DNA of 29,538 bases from the NCBI GenBank assembly GCA_036897485.1, contig JAYMTF010000827.1:1-29538 (forward strand), in the 5' to 3' direction. Below the pieces are notes generated by a model. That model saw nothing but the letters and a program-made list of their open reading frames with translations, did no database searches and was not told the DNA's origin. The DNA is from Pelargonium nanum. Taxonomy: Eukaryota > Streptophyta > Magnoliopsida > Geraniales > Geraniaceae. Shown here piece by piece: positions 13,460-25,789 of the stretch (positions within the stretch are counted from its first letter, which is position 1; each line of letters starts with the position of its first letter). The translations under genes were made by a program, and so were the position numbers.

Positions 13460-16400
13460 TCAGTTGAAAAAATATGGAGATTCAAGAACTTCCTGTATAT
13501 CGAAGTTGCCCCTATTTGGGATGGGAGGAAATTTCAAATTTGGATACGATGTCTGGAAGCTTTCTAGCAGCTGGAAGACCATTAGCACCGGAATCAGTTA
13601 GTGTCAATTTAAGCAAAGAGTACAAGGATTTCAAAACGCTCTATAAATACAGATTCTTTAACTCTTTTGTAATGAAGAAACTAGTCTTTTATGCACTTAC
13701 ATTTTCAAGTACCGGCTTGCTATATAGCTCCACAAATTTTTCCCGAAGTATCCGATTCATTGTGTCCACATCACATGCATGTGTCCAGAAAGAGTCATGC
13801 ACCCCTGCAAACTGACTGTTAGACAGATGTGACAAGTTTCATGTTTCATACATGACACTAGTTCCTAAAAGTTTTAGAACAATGCACAGGATGAAAAAGA
13901 AAAAGGTATGAGTATGCAATGTTCTGACATATGATACGTTTAGCATTTCACTTCCAATGAGCGTGTGATGAGACTCTGAGCAAATTAATGGTCTCTACGG
14001 AGACCATACTGTCTGGTTCAACTTCCAGTAACCACATGTCAATTTAAATGGGTAAATAGTCATTGAGCTGACATTTTTGCATCAATCTACTGAACAGCAA
14101 TAGTTATCAACAAGTTCACCTAGATATCATAAACGTCTACCCCTAGATACACAAACATAGAAGAGAGAACAATGAACGCACCATCCCAATTATAGACAAT
14201 TTGGAAAACTCTCTCCAGAATAAGTATTCATAATTTGAATCTCGTACTCTATGTTAGTACTCTACTTATTCACACAATTTCATATAGATATTAGAATAAG
14301 TGTACATTTTATTCACTTTCCTGTATCCTGTAAGGAAGACAAAGGATCTATTAATAGAAATTATAAACATTAACAGACTTGAACACAAATGCAGAATAAA
14401 AACTTGCATGAATAGCCAACGGTGTCTAATTGGTTTGGAAGAAATTTTAGGCTAACTTCCTTTATAAATTAGAAGCATAACATCATGTTAGTAGGCGTGT
14501 TTGGTAACATCTGCTCTTATCAAGGAGGTCAAGCTCTATGGGCATACCTGCAAAATGCAGCCCAGCATCCCGGCAGGCCATAGCTGTCATCATCATGTGT
14601 GTACCATCAAGTGAATGTACATAATTTGGAGGAAAAGCAGTTTTTTGTTTTCTGACTTGAACCTGGAGTTAAGGTGACAACATAAGAGTGGTCAACAACA
14701 TGAAGTCTTAAAAATGAAAGATGGAAAGAGGAACAAAAGTGTCATAAAGAAGTAGCATACTGAGTCACCCTCCAGCTGCAATGTCAGAACCTGAAGTGAC
14801 GTTTTTATCTGCAGATTCATATAAAAATCAATTGCTATACTGTTATGGAGTCCTTTCATGAGCAGAATGTGGATAAAGATGCTAGAACCTTCAATCAATT
14901 ATAGTCCTAGGCCCTAAAACCCTGTGCAGTTTTCTTAATGTAGAAGTTAGCTAATTATGCTCTCATACTTCAACTCGAAACTCAAAAAGATGTCTTATAC
15001 TGAACCCTAACTAGATAACTTGTTGCTTTCTATTTATTATTTTTCTGTACACCATTTGTCTATCTGTTATGACATGACCAAACACAGTGAACATATAGAT
15101 CATTTGATCGAGTGTCATAATATTAATCTAACTTCAGAAATCACAACTGTAGTAAAATCGAGAGTGCATATCTGTCTTTTTTTTTTTTTGATAGGCAATA
15201 CCAACACCACCTAAAGGGAGGCTCGAACCTGAGACCTCGAGGTCCTCGACGGGACCAAGGGGCCTAAACCACATGCCCCAATGGTTGTTAGTAGTGCATG
15301 TCTGTCTTGTTATTTATTTTTAGATAGTTTCATCAGAATAAAAGGATTGCATCATGATAATACGGGTGATTCTTATCCAACAAAAAATCAAGTTCAAAAC
15401 TCACTGAAGTTCGTCGAGGTTTATAGTAGGGTTGCACAACCGGAAGACCTAGAGGAGTTGTCCACTGCACAGGCTGATTTTCAGAGGCAATAACCTACAG
15501 ATATCCCACATCAAAAAATTGTAATCCGATAAAATATGAATTCCAAAGAAAGAGATGAAAAGCTTCCTGGTTGCACCCCGTTTGGGTCTGAATTTTTTTT
15601 TTATTTGCATACCTTTGCACAAGCACCAAGCCAGCCCATTATACGACGAGCAGCCTCGAATATCTCTCCAAGGGCAGCCATTGTCACCTAAAGAGAATAA
15701 ATAAATAAATAAGGCACTTTAAAGTTCAATGAAATACAGAAGTAAAATACAATTTCCCTGTATAAAATATGGTGATATGATATCTACCAGCTGAAAAACA
15801 ATTTAAAGTACAAGAGAAACAATTTCGAAAGTATGACAGTTGCTTACTTTGGCAGCATAGCAAGCCGCAGAGAACAATACTCTATCATCAGAAATAAGCC
15901 CCTTCTGCTGCAGTCTTTTTCTTATTTGATCACGTGCTCCAATATACGTGACACCATATACTGAAGTCATTACAGTTTGCTTCACTAATTTCCGATCCAC
16001 CTGAAGCTTCCAAAATTTGAACCATTGGTTGAAAGAATTTGTGACATGATGAAAGCTGCTAGCTAAGAGCAACTAATTATTGTTTAGTGGAAGAAGTATT
16101 ACTAACCTGATCAATTAAGGCTTTGGCTAATAAAGCGTTTGGATGTGTATCCGGGTCTTTTTTGCTGTCTCTTTCCATAATAATGCGAACCCTGACCACA
16201 GAAAACTACGTCAGAACCTTCCAATCCTACTGCACATCATTGACATTAGATATTGTCATGAAAAAATATACTATTTACTCCCCACCGAAGAATCCACATG
16301 ATTACAAATGACTAGCATGTTAAAACAGAATCTGCTTTGATACCATGTTAAATAATGAGCAACATATAATGGCTTGGGCTTCCACTACTAAAAGGTAAAA

Positions 16401-19400
16401 CTTATCAGTAGGGTTTTCCTTACATCATTATATTTAGTGTTTTCACTTTATATTTTACCGACGTGGGATCACTTAACAAAATTAACAATAGAGGTAAATT
16501 TCTACAAAAAGCAATTCATAGACCATGTCAGGATTATTTACAAAACCTTCTACAACATTTCATCTATTTAAGGCATTGAGGCATAAAAGCAAATGCCTCA
16601 CTGTAAATACATGTTATACAAAATCACGGGATTTTCATGACCACGGTGCACAGTGAACAGATACATACCTTGCAGCAATTTCTGAATAAACATCAGAAGG
16701 TTTATCTCCAGCAACTAAGTTGACTGCCGCTGCTTCCATCTGGAAAAAGATATTTCACCACAAGAAAAGCTCAGAACTAAGTGGACCTCATATCAGCAAA
16801 GCAAAACACATAAAAATAAAAAATAATAAAAATAACGAGAATCAGAAGTTTGTGATGAGTGTGAGTGGCAATACGAGTAAAAATGCACAGATCAATAGCA
16901 AATATGCTTGAAATTCTTAAGTACTCGTATCCATCAGCAAAACAGAGAACCGGAAGTTTGTGATAACAGGCAGTATGTGTAGAAATGCACAACACATAGA
17001 AACTATGCGTGAAAATCTGGGGTAAGTATTAAGAGTTCATAGTTGCACTGAACTTACAAATTTACAGAATCAGATAAAAACGGCAAATAAATTACAATTG
17101 TATTCAATGATTTTGTATTCCTAAGGGAAACAAGTTCATGGAAGAAAAAGAAAGCTAAATAAATAATGAGATCAACAATCAATGTCAGAAATGGATTTGG
17201 TGCAATCTTAAAGACCTTCTCAGAATTGGTGCAAAATCAGGGAAAAAACATCCACGTCAGGAATAAGGCTGCTTATCAACTTTATTGTAGTATCAGATTA
17301 GTAAGATATGTAACTGAGGAAACTACATATGATGGGTTAATGCAACTAGTATATCCAGCTGTTTAGTAGAAAAAGGCTGTCAGAGAAAACATATTATTAA
17401 GATATTTTGATGACGTGCAATTCATTGTCACCAAAGTACTATATTCCTATGCTGCAAGAAAAAAAAATGGTATGGATACTTCTAATTGATTTTCTGAATC
17501 TATAACTACCTCAGTCACAAATTACAAGGCTCATAGATGAACAGTACTTATTACCATAATAAGTTCCTAAATACAATCTCTTCTACACAAGTAAGAAAGG
17601 AGTAAGCCAAAACACAAGGAAGTTTAATGATTGAAGAATAATCATCCAGAATAGAAGAATGTATGATGAGAAAACCTACAGTGTCTCTTCCCAAGGCTGC
17701 ATAGTGTTGTAGACCATTGCATGAACCATCCTATGGAAGCACAAGAGGCATCATTAACTGATTTAAAAAAGTAAGAAGATAGATATATAAATTCAAAATT
17801 CTTTTCAGATGACAAAAATGTAAAAAAGAGTATTCCAATAAATGAAGATAGAGGCACTGAACAATGCCTAGTTAAAAGAAGGGAGAACAATTAATAATGA
17901 GGTAAAATATCACACCATAGAGTTTATTGAAGGAATGACAGCACAAAATGGACATCCTAAATGCAAAACTGAATAAAGAGACTATTGTATTTGACAGACA
18001 TGAACAGAATGTGATGAGGCAAAAAGTCTATTCAAATGGATGGCTCGAAACATCCAGGCTTTTCAGGATGAGAGCAGATTTCATACATATAATGACATCA
18101 TAGAAAAATATACTTATTATTACATATGTTGGTTTAAAATATGGATTCGTCAATAAGTAATAAGAGAGTCCCCTATTTTATTGAAAGGCATCCTCCGATT
18201 TCAGGGTGTCAACAATAATTAGGATTACTTTTTTATTGCAACTTCTTTCACTTATGTCATTATCCTTCACATATGCAAATCAACTCTGATAACCTTATAG
18301 GGAAATTTAATCAAGATAGCACATATTCTAGATGATTTTACACCTATACATGGTATACTAGATAATAATGTGAAAAGGAAAATACAAATAGTGCATAAAA
18401 GCCAAAAGAAAAACAAAACAATTGGCATTGACATCACCATCTTGATATCAAAAGATGCGTAAAAAAAAAAGGTTTCCTTGAATATTTCTCTAACGTTCCA
18501 AATTTGCTATGCAAAAGAAACTTCATAGTACCGGTGAAAACATTTATATTTATTTTGGTTGGTTAGGGTTAAGAGTACATGCATTTATTAAAATATTTTT
18601 AACTTATCGAAGATAACTAAAAATGTGCATCCTCGAATTAATGTGCTTAATTGCTTATAGAAGACCTTCTCTTCTGCTGCTCTTAGCCTTGGCATGAAGA
18701 ATGTACCTGATGAATTGGCAGGTGAGAGATGACAGTATGTGGGGATGGGCTTCTCAACGCTTCTGACAAATTAATGCAAACAGCTAAGCACTGAAAAGGA
18801 TCTTCAGCGGTCAACCACCACCGATTCCCATTAACAGGGTAGTCTGCTGAGTCAAATATATCATCCAGATGGCTTTCCACGAATGCTACACGCCCATCGT
18901 AAGAGAGCTTTTCCACACCACCTGAATATAGGTTAGCTAAGTGTATCTTTAACCAACGTATACCAGACCTTCCCAATGGCCGTCCTTCAGCAAACTCAAG
19001 AAGTCCTCGACAGAGGTCAGAGCTCAAGTGATTCAAATGTGGAGGCATTGGGTACGCACGGCCTCGGAAATCAAGATTATGGGGATAATAAAAACCTTCC
19101 TCATCTTTAAATTTCCGAGCCACCTGTTTTTGCAGAATGGTTAGAATCTGTGCATGAAAAAGAAACACTAAAAATGTACGAAGAGAACAATTTAACCTAT
19201 AATTAAAGTCAATATGGTTTAAGATCAAACTGCGTTGGGGTATACCAATCGAGTGACCCGGGTAGTCTCAAGAAACGTCTAAACATACTCGGGTCATTCA
19301 AATATTTCATGTCTTGAAAACTTGCCATAGTCAAAATGAATTTGAAGTCACAGGTTGATCAAGAGAATGTATAGCACTTAACAATATGAGTCGACAGCTA

Positions 19401-22400
19401 GACTCATAAGCATCTCGTTCAGATAGATGAAGTTAGTACAATGAACTTCTCTATTTTGTAATAAACAGCAATATGATTCTTTTACAATTAAAGAAGTCTT
19501 ACAGAAAGCTTAAGCTCAGTATCACATCGTAAAGAATGCCTCTCTCGGTTAATCTTCTTTGCCTTTCTCATTTTATACTTCCAATAATTGATTTCTGCAA
19601 AATCATCTGTGAGTGGCTTCTCTGGCAAGGGAACCTGCAAGCCAATGAAGAATTATTACAAGCAAAGGGAACCACACTTGTAGCCAACACGCAATAACAA
19701 TGCATGCCAAGCTCTATAAACAGCATAGAAAAGAAAGTTTGAAATGGGCAAAGTATGTATGTTTACGAGTTTATCCCAGCATAAGGGATAGATTGAGCAT
19801 CATCACCTCATTTCCCTTGTACTATGTCAACAATATGCCAAGCAGACATGTCCATAAAATATCAGAACAAAAAAGCAGATGGGAAGGAATGGCAAAGGGG
19901 TGGATTTGGTAATCCCCGTCCCCACTCCTCACCCCCACCCCATTCCTCGCTCGGGAATTATTCCCCAAACCCGCCCCTTCAGGGCCTCATTCCCCGCCGG
20001 GTCCCCGTTTACATATTACATACTAATTTCAAATCTTATAACTTACTTTTTATAATTTATAGCTTGAATAATATTTTATTGATTTATGTTTTAGTATATA
20101 ATTTATAACATCAAATCAATACTGCAAATAAATTAAATGACAACTAATAGTTATTAATAGTAATGATCTAAACATACATAGGCATATTATCTTTTTTATC
20201 AATAAAACAAATAGTTTAAACATAAAATCACAGACGTAATATATTAATACTAAATATAGTAGGCATCAGTAGGATTGTGTTAAAAAAATGATATGTTAAA
20301 TATTAATACATACAATATATTATGAAATATAAATATATGTAAATATAATTAGGGGCATGGAAATCGGGCATTGAGGTGAGGCAGAGGATTGTCTCCCCAT
20401 CCCCGGCCCTGCCTAGTCAGGGAATGCGGGTACCATCAAGTTCAGGTGTAATTGTCATCCCTACAGCTGGGTTGCCAACCAGTATGTATTGAGTTACTTA
20501 TATGTAGTGCAATGTTGCTGTTGTTATAATAGATACTCCTAACATCGTAATGATATAAAAGTTGAAAAAACATTTTGCTCACAAGAAGGAAATGAAAAGT
20601 TCATGATGAACTCACATCTTCTCGATCAATCAGGCCTGCAGTGTTGCCTCCTTTATCCCAAAGGCTTTCAACCACACTAAGTATTCTTTTGTTCACCCTC
20701 CACTTAGTGTTTCCAAGTATATCCAGGGCCTATATATGACAAAATGATGTGAAATTCATGATGCAAAAGAAAGTAAATCATAGGCTCTAGATCCAAATAC
20801 AAAGTTTTTTTAAGGCAAGTGGGAAGGATTAATGGTACCTTTCTATCCATTTGATAATGGAGGATAACCAAATTGCATGCATTATAGCCAGTAACTTCAA
20901 TATAAATGAGCACTATTTAACTTGAGTCAACCTTTCACAGGAGTTGCTTACCCATATAGTAAATCATTAGTCATTACATCTTTATTGTCGTGTGAGATGC
21001 AATCTTTTTGTGACAAACTTCAGTCATTTGAAGCTAAGTAATATCAAGAGCCATTATCCTAAATACTTTTCCTTAGTGCTCATAGTGGTGTACTTTTTCA
21101 GAATCATTAACCTTTGTAATAGTCAATGTGATAAAAATCCATTATAAATTTCCAACGTTCTTTGACCTTTGCCAAATGTAGTAAGCAGTTTCAGAGCATT
21201 TGTCCAAGTATATATCTGTCTATGTGGTGTTCACTTGTATAAATAAAGCACAAAACCCACAATACATGTGTGGTGTGACTAACTTAGTGTTTTATTCAAT
21301 AGTTTATCGTTTTGAAGATAACATAATAGGATACATGGTTTCATAGCATAGATATTAGACAAGGTATATTATTATTCAACACTATTATGAATTTCAAAAA
21401 AGTAATGTGTATTCTTAAAGTCAGGTGCAAACTGAGTATCCCAGAATGCTACAAAAAAATGCAGTCCTAACACTTATACACAGCATCATAAATATAAATT
21501 ATAAGTTATTTTCCTTTGCATATATGTAATTGATTTCATTCATAGTTCATCTGCAATGCTGCACTTATAATGGCCTTTGTCCCAGCACCCATGAGAAAAG
21601 GCGTCAAGTTTAATAAAGACTTAGAATCACACCCATATTCTACATAGCAACTAAATTGGTAGTGAAAAGAATATATAGGTGAGCTGGCAAAGATTTCGCC
21701 CTGGACATATTATTATGTTTGCGAGAAGAATATGGAAACACTATGAACTATGATCTTACTTCAAATACTTTCTGCATATGCTTCCCTGCCTTCTTGATTG
21801 CATCTTGCTGCTTCCTAGATCCATGAGTACGCATTGCATGAGAAGGTAAGAAGTAGTAGGCACCTTTATTGTACCTGTAGAGAGTTAAAGAAGTCATTTC
21901 AACGTTAACATATATCAAAATAAGTGAAATTTCTGGGCAGTGGAGAGCAATAAATAGCCATCCCTATTCTTTCAGAATTCATTAATAATACATCAATGAC
22001 TGTTGCTTATTCTATTATTACTGGCAAGGAGAAGAATGAAACGAGTACATCATAGTATGAAAGTATGTTCTATTCTACAGCCACTAAATGTGCCCCCACT
22101 AGGCATCTTGTATGCAACAGAGAATCATCTACTCTATCTATATATCTTACCCTTTCCATTTTCTTGGAGGTAACAACATTGGCACGTAAGAAATCATTGT
22201 ATGGTTAACCTGCATATAAACAAAAGATATAAAATGTTATAATGCAAGTGTTTTCTTCAATGTTTCTATCGTATAGACTATGGCTATGTTTGTGCTGCCT
22301 AATACAAGAAGAAAAAATTGGCAGGGATATGTAATTAACGCGGACACAAAGCCAATTCAGTCTGACCAAATAAGTAAAACTTGATCAAAAAAAGAAATGT

Positions 22401-25077
22401 AGTTTACTTACTGTTCCATCAAGCTTCGCAAGGATTGCAGGATCACATTCTATAGCTCCATATTTCCTTGGACTTTTTCCTCTACAAGAACCACAAACAA
22501 CTAATAATTATAGCTGACAGCAAGATAAACATGACAAAGCAAAATTCAATTTAACTATATAGATCATAAACCCAGACAATTATCATGCTCTGTGGTTAGG
22601 GCTTTATTAGTACGATTATTTTCCTTTTCCCAATTATTCAGCTATTTCTATCTATCAAAAGATTTAATAGAAACGACAAAAGCACATCATTGATCATCCT
22701 CAATGATTGAACCTACCCAACAAAGCCATGCATGCTACCCATGATCTTTAGCATCTAAAAAAGTCAATTACTTGGCCCAAACCAAACCAACTGTCCTTCC
22801 AAACATATATAAAACAGATTAAAAAGAAAATGCAAGTTCACAACCTCTTGAATATGAAAGAAATATGCTGAAAAGAAAAGTGTAACAAAAATAGAAGAAA
22901 AAGACTCACCCATTAGGGTTAGTTGTAGTTTTATACGTGTGCCTAAATGCGGGCCGAATATCAGGTGGACTGTCTATTGACTGATTACCAGGAAGCTGAA
23001 CATAAGCTGTTTCAACTAATAATTCGATCATACGACTTCCAAGCTGCACAATAACCACAACTGGTTTTAAAATCCAAGAATTGTCATATGAAAATCATAA
23101 TTGTTTATTTTGTTAGAATAAATACCAAAGACCACAAACCTTAGCCTTGGCATCTCGACCCCAAGGTTTGATTTCTTCATCGTTTACTACGTTTTTCAGC
23201 TCAACCATTTTTTTCCTTTTAATTAGACTATTAACACGCTTCCTGAGCTTCTTGTTCTCCTTTTCTTTGCATGGATCTTCTTGAATATCAGCTACTACCT
23301 TCTTCCTTCTGCTGCTCTTATTTTCCTCCAAGATATTATGAATCCTAATCTGAAATTAAACACATAAACTAAATTAATACTCAATAACGTATCATGCTTA
23401 CAACCAGATTATACCAACAGATGTTAACCGAGAAAAATGCAATTGAGGAAAGAAGCTCTCACATCCATTAACCAGGTTAACACTTTGTGCATTTGTTAAT
23501 TCTATTAAGCACACATGCCAGCAAATCGCATATAATCCCGTCCCGCTTGATTATGCATGGCACATAGAACTTAGCACCATCTCAATTAGATTCTCATAAG
23601 TGAACTTACCTGTCCTGAATTTTCTATCCTTTGTGCATTTATTAATTCTACAATATGTTTTCATTTATACAATACTTCATCAAGTTTTTTTCTAAAAATT
23701 TATATAAAAAAGAGGAGAGTCGCTTAGGTTGACAGGCAAGGCACACACCACATTTGTAATGCTTTGGATGAGCAAGTGCATGATATGGGAATCCTATAGG
23801 ATATATTTATAAAAAATAAAAGGAGCAAGACAAAATTTGATATTCCTTAGTCCCCGATGGTAATAATACCCTATGATTCCTGATTAAAATCTTGCATTTC
23901 TCTTCTTAGTATTGCATGTGTCAAATGAACAGTTGAAATTCATTTATAATTATTATTATTAAGCCACCATAATAAGAATTTCAATCAGTCAATTACATAT
24001 TCAAGAGGTGAGTAGCAAGAAACAAAAAATTAGCATTCACCAAACCATAGCCATGAAAGATATATTATTTATAACTTCTGTTTAAAACAAATTGATATCT
24101 AACTTTCTTATTCTTTCCGAGATCAGTTAACTATTGACCATGACATTGCACAATGAATCATACGTTGAATTTGAGTCTGTTCTATCTGATTCCAAACTTT
24201 TAACTTGCAGGCCACACTCACATATTAACTCAGATAATGGAAAATAGCTCAAATCAGTTACGAAACCAATATGCTTATCATCAAACAAAAACATTACCTC
24301 TTGCTCAATTGCACTGCCAATTCGAATGGCAGCCTGCACAACCAGAAGATAATCCCTTTCCTGCTCTGCCATCAGCATCCCCATCATCTTATGCATAACA
24401 ATTACTGCCATCTTATCGGCCGGCAGCAAGTCGATGTAAGGCGCATACCCGGCCTTGCACCATACATCCGTATCCTTCTGTTTCCGCTGGTCGGCCTCAA
24501 TGGCCTTCTTCAAGGGCTCGAACCAACCCAGAAACAGCGACTTCACAAATGGCAAATTTGGCGCCAAGCTCCTCTCCCGCATAGTCCTCTCGAGCTGCCG
24601 GTACTCCTCGACCGTCTTCTCCCACACCTCCGTCTCCGCCTTCACCTGCCGCCGCCGCAGCATATTGCTCCTCCTAACCTCAATCTCCCTGCTCTCCCGC
24701 TTCACGTCAAGCTCCGATTTCTGGTACAAACCCTTGAAAAATAAGGAGGTGACCCACGGTGGGTCCTTGATGAAGATTCTGGGGGAGAGTTCGGGGGACG
24801 CAATTAGAGAAAAATCGGTGGCGGTGGCGGTGGCGGTGGGCATGAGCGAAGTGGAAGAGAGTTCGAGGTTTTCGAAGAAGGAGCTCTCGCGGACTGAGTC
24901 GCCGAGGGGGTGGACGTGGACGGGGCGGGGAGGGTTGAGGAGGAGAGGATTGGGGGAGGAATTGAAGAGGAAGTGTAGGTTTCTGTGGGGGTTTTGGGTG
25001 AATTTAGGGGGTTTGGAGGTGTGAATTTGGGGTTTTCGGGTGTGGGGAGAGAAGGGGGCTATGGAGGTAGAAGCCAT
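13460..25077 (-). CDS. RPOT3: Plastid phage-type RNA polymerase RpoTp, 19 exons
   Basis: Single-subunit T7-like DNA-directed RNA polymerase that transcribes plastid genes (the NEP activity). Exons, 5' to 3': 25077-24298, 23349-23140, 23043-22910, 22481-22412, 22209-22151, 21874-21760, 20729-20616, 19634-19503, 19123-18707, 17730-17680, 16739-16669, 16191-16107, 16000-15848, 15687-15613, 15494-15405, 14808-14761, 14662-14548, 13804-13701, 13570-13460. All introns are GT-AG, and the frame stays open for 977 codons (Arabidopsis RPOT3 is about 993). The N terminus is rich in Ser, Thr and Pro, as in a transit peptide. Catalytic motifs: [14 protein letters not shown] with Asp678; [16 protein letters not shown] with Lys753 and Tyr761; C, VHDS with His909 and Asp910; the protein ends [14 protein letters not shown] and [10 protein letters not shown] match RpoTp rather than mitochondrial RpoTm, as I recall the families. 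Introns 7, 11 and 15 hold transposons. Anything odd: [10 protein letters not shown] replaces the usual GRH-type residues at the exon 15/16 joint. Confidence 0.95.
15163..15308 (-). mobile_element. Full-length tRNA-derived SINE with target-site duplication, RPOT3 intron 15
   Basis: The SINE body is 15179-15292, in the same transcriptional orientation as RPOT3. On the plus strand: a T run (the A tail), ATAGGCAATACCAACACC, GGCTCGAACC (15220-15229, reverse complement of a B box) and CCACATGCCCCA (A-box region, about 15269-15280). It is flanked by AGTGCATATCTGTCTT (15163-15178) and AGTGCATGTCTGTCTT (15293-15308), a 16-bp duplication with one mismatch. That proves a recent, intact insertion. It is about 114 bp long. 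Confidence 0.85.
15695..15713. repeat. (AATA)n microsatellite in RPOT3 intron 13
   Basis: A short AATA-type tetranucleotide run immediately upstream of the exon 14 acceptor on the coding strand, where it supplies T-rich sequence near the splice acceptor. Confidence 0.6.
16331..16471 (-). mobile_element. TRIM-like short LTR with primer-binding site, RPOT3 intron 11
   Basis: On the minus strand a 126-bp segment starts TGATCCCACGTCGG and ends in CA (plus-strand 16471 to 16346). It is followed directly by TGGTATCAAAGCAGA (16345-16331), the initiator-Met primer-binding site seen in plant LTR elements. The TCCCACGTCGG start and short length match terminal-repeat retrotransposons in miniature. No second LTR is visible, so the copy is truncated. 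Confidence 0.65.
19876..20471. mobile_element. Non-autonomous hAT-like element with 8-bp target duplication, RPOT3 intron 7
   Basis: The 580-bp body (19884-20463) starts AAGGAATGGCAAA and ends, read on the minus strand, TAGGGATGACAAT. These are imperfect terminal inverted repeats of the hAT type. The flanks CAGATGGG (19876-19883) and CAGCTGGG (20464-20471) are an 8-bp duplication with one mismatch, the hAT size. Both subterminal regions are very rich in CCCC/GGGG (19908-20007 and 20350-20430) while the core is AT-rich. No transposase frame is present, so it depended on an autonomous partner. Confidence 0.8.
24815..24842. repeat. GGTGGC hexanucleotide repeat in RPOT3 exon 1
   Basis: GGTGGC repeated about four times on the plus strand encodes the low-complexity PTATATATD stretch of RpoTp (about residues 80-88), in the poorly conserved region after the transit peptide. 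It is probably length-variable between alleles. Confidence 0.75.
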
Positions 25078-25175
25078 TTCTATGGAGATAAGGTTTTGGG
25101 GTTAGAGAGAGATAGCAGAAGATGACGTTGAACCCTCCCTTAAACCCTGCTCTGCTCTCTCCTGTGGATTTTTTA

Positions 25176-25185
25176 CAAAATTATA
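25176..25185 (-). promoter_or_regulatory. Possible TATA box of RPOT3
   Basis: On the minus strand TATAATTTTG lies about 100 bp upstream of the RPOT3 start codon, followed by a pyrimidine/purine-rich leader. Spacing is plausible for a plant promoter. Nothing else supports it. Confidence 0.3.
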
Positions 25186-25339
25186 CTTGTCGATAAAGTA
25201 AAATGAGTATCGCGCAAGGAGACAAAAATAGAGGACATTTGGCTGGCCAAACCCAAACATATATTGACGGTCGTTTAAGATTTCATCGACCATCTTTGGA
25301 CGACATGTCGTTTCAATTTCAATTGTATTATTATTATTA

Positions 25340-25760
25340 GGGTTAAAGTTATTATTGATACTTCAAGGAAAAAGTCACTCTAGGGTACTTGAAGTTTCTC
25401 ACTTATTCAACTCGGGTTCCTGAACTATATTTTGTATTTTGTTCCTCTCAAATCATAATTGCATGGTTTGTGTCCCCGCGAAGTCCTTTCCGCTAAATTT
25501 CTAACGGAATCCATCAGTTTAACTGACGTCGTTAAAATTTAATAAAAAACAATTTAAAAATGTGATCTTACTAATTTATCCTTAATACTTTTCAATCTTT
25601 TTTATTTTGCCCATCTTCTTCCTCCACTCTCTCCCTAAACCCAACCTCTCTCCTCCATCGCTAATCTCTAACGAACCAAGTTCCTAAAAACTACTGAAAA
25701 TGTAAAATTACCTAAAAATTACTAAAATTGTAAAATAAAACATCAAAACTACCAAAAAAA
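25340..25760 (-). repeat. Dispersed plant repeat of unresolved family
   Basis: The text pattern (on the minus strand: GACGTCAGTTAAACTGATGG, CCGTTAGAAATTTAGCGGAA, then CAGGAACCCGAGTTGAATAA and related) is one I associate with repeats scattered through many dicot genomes. No terminal repeats, duplication or coding frame can be seen. Class is unknown. 25690-25780 adds several ACTA-AAA-type short repeats (CTACTAAAAATGTAAAATTA and similar). Confidence 0.4.
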
Positions 25761-25789
25761 CTACTAAAAATGTAAAATTAAAAATAGTG

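Noticed and set aside
24271..25024. Long plus-strand open frames (157 and 189 codons)
   Set aside because: Both are antisense to RPOT3 exon 1, whose frame matches the RpoT family. GC-rich coding sequence leaves the other strand open by chance.
25130..25150. Telo-box-like AAACCCT motifs in the RPOT3 leader
   Set aside because: The copies are imperfect and in a C-rich leader where such matches are expected by chance.
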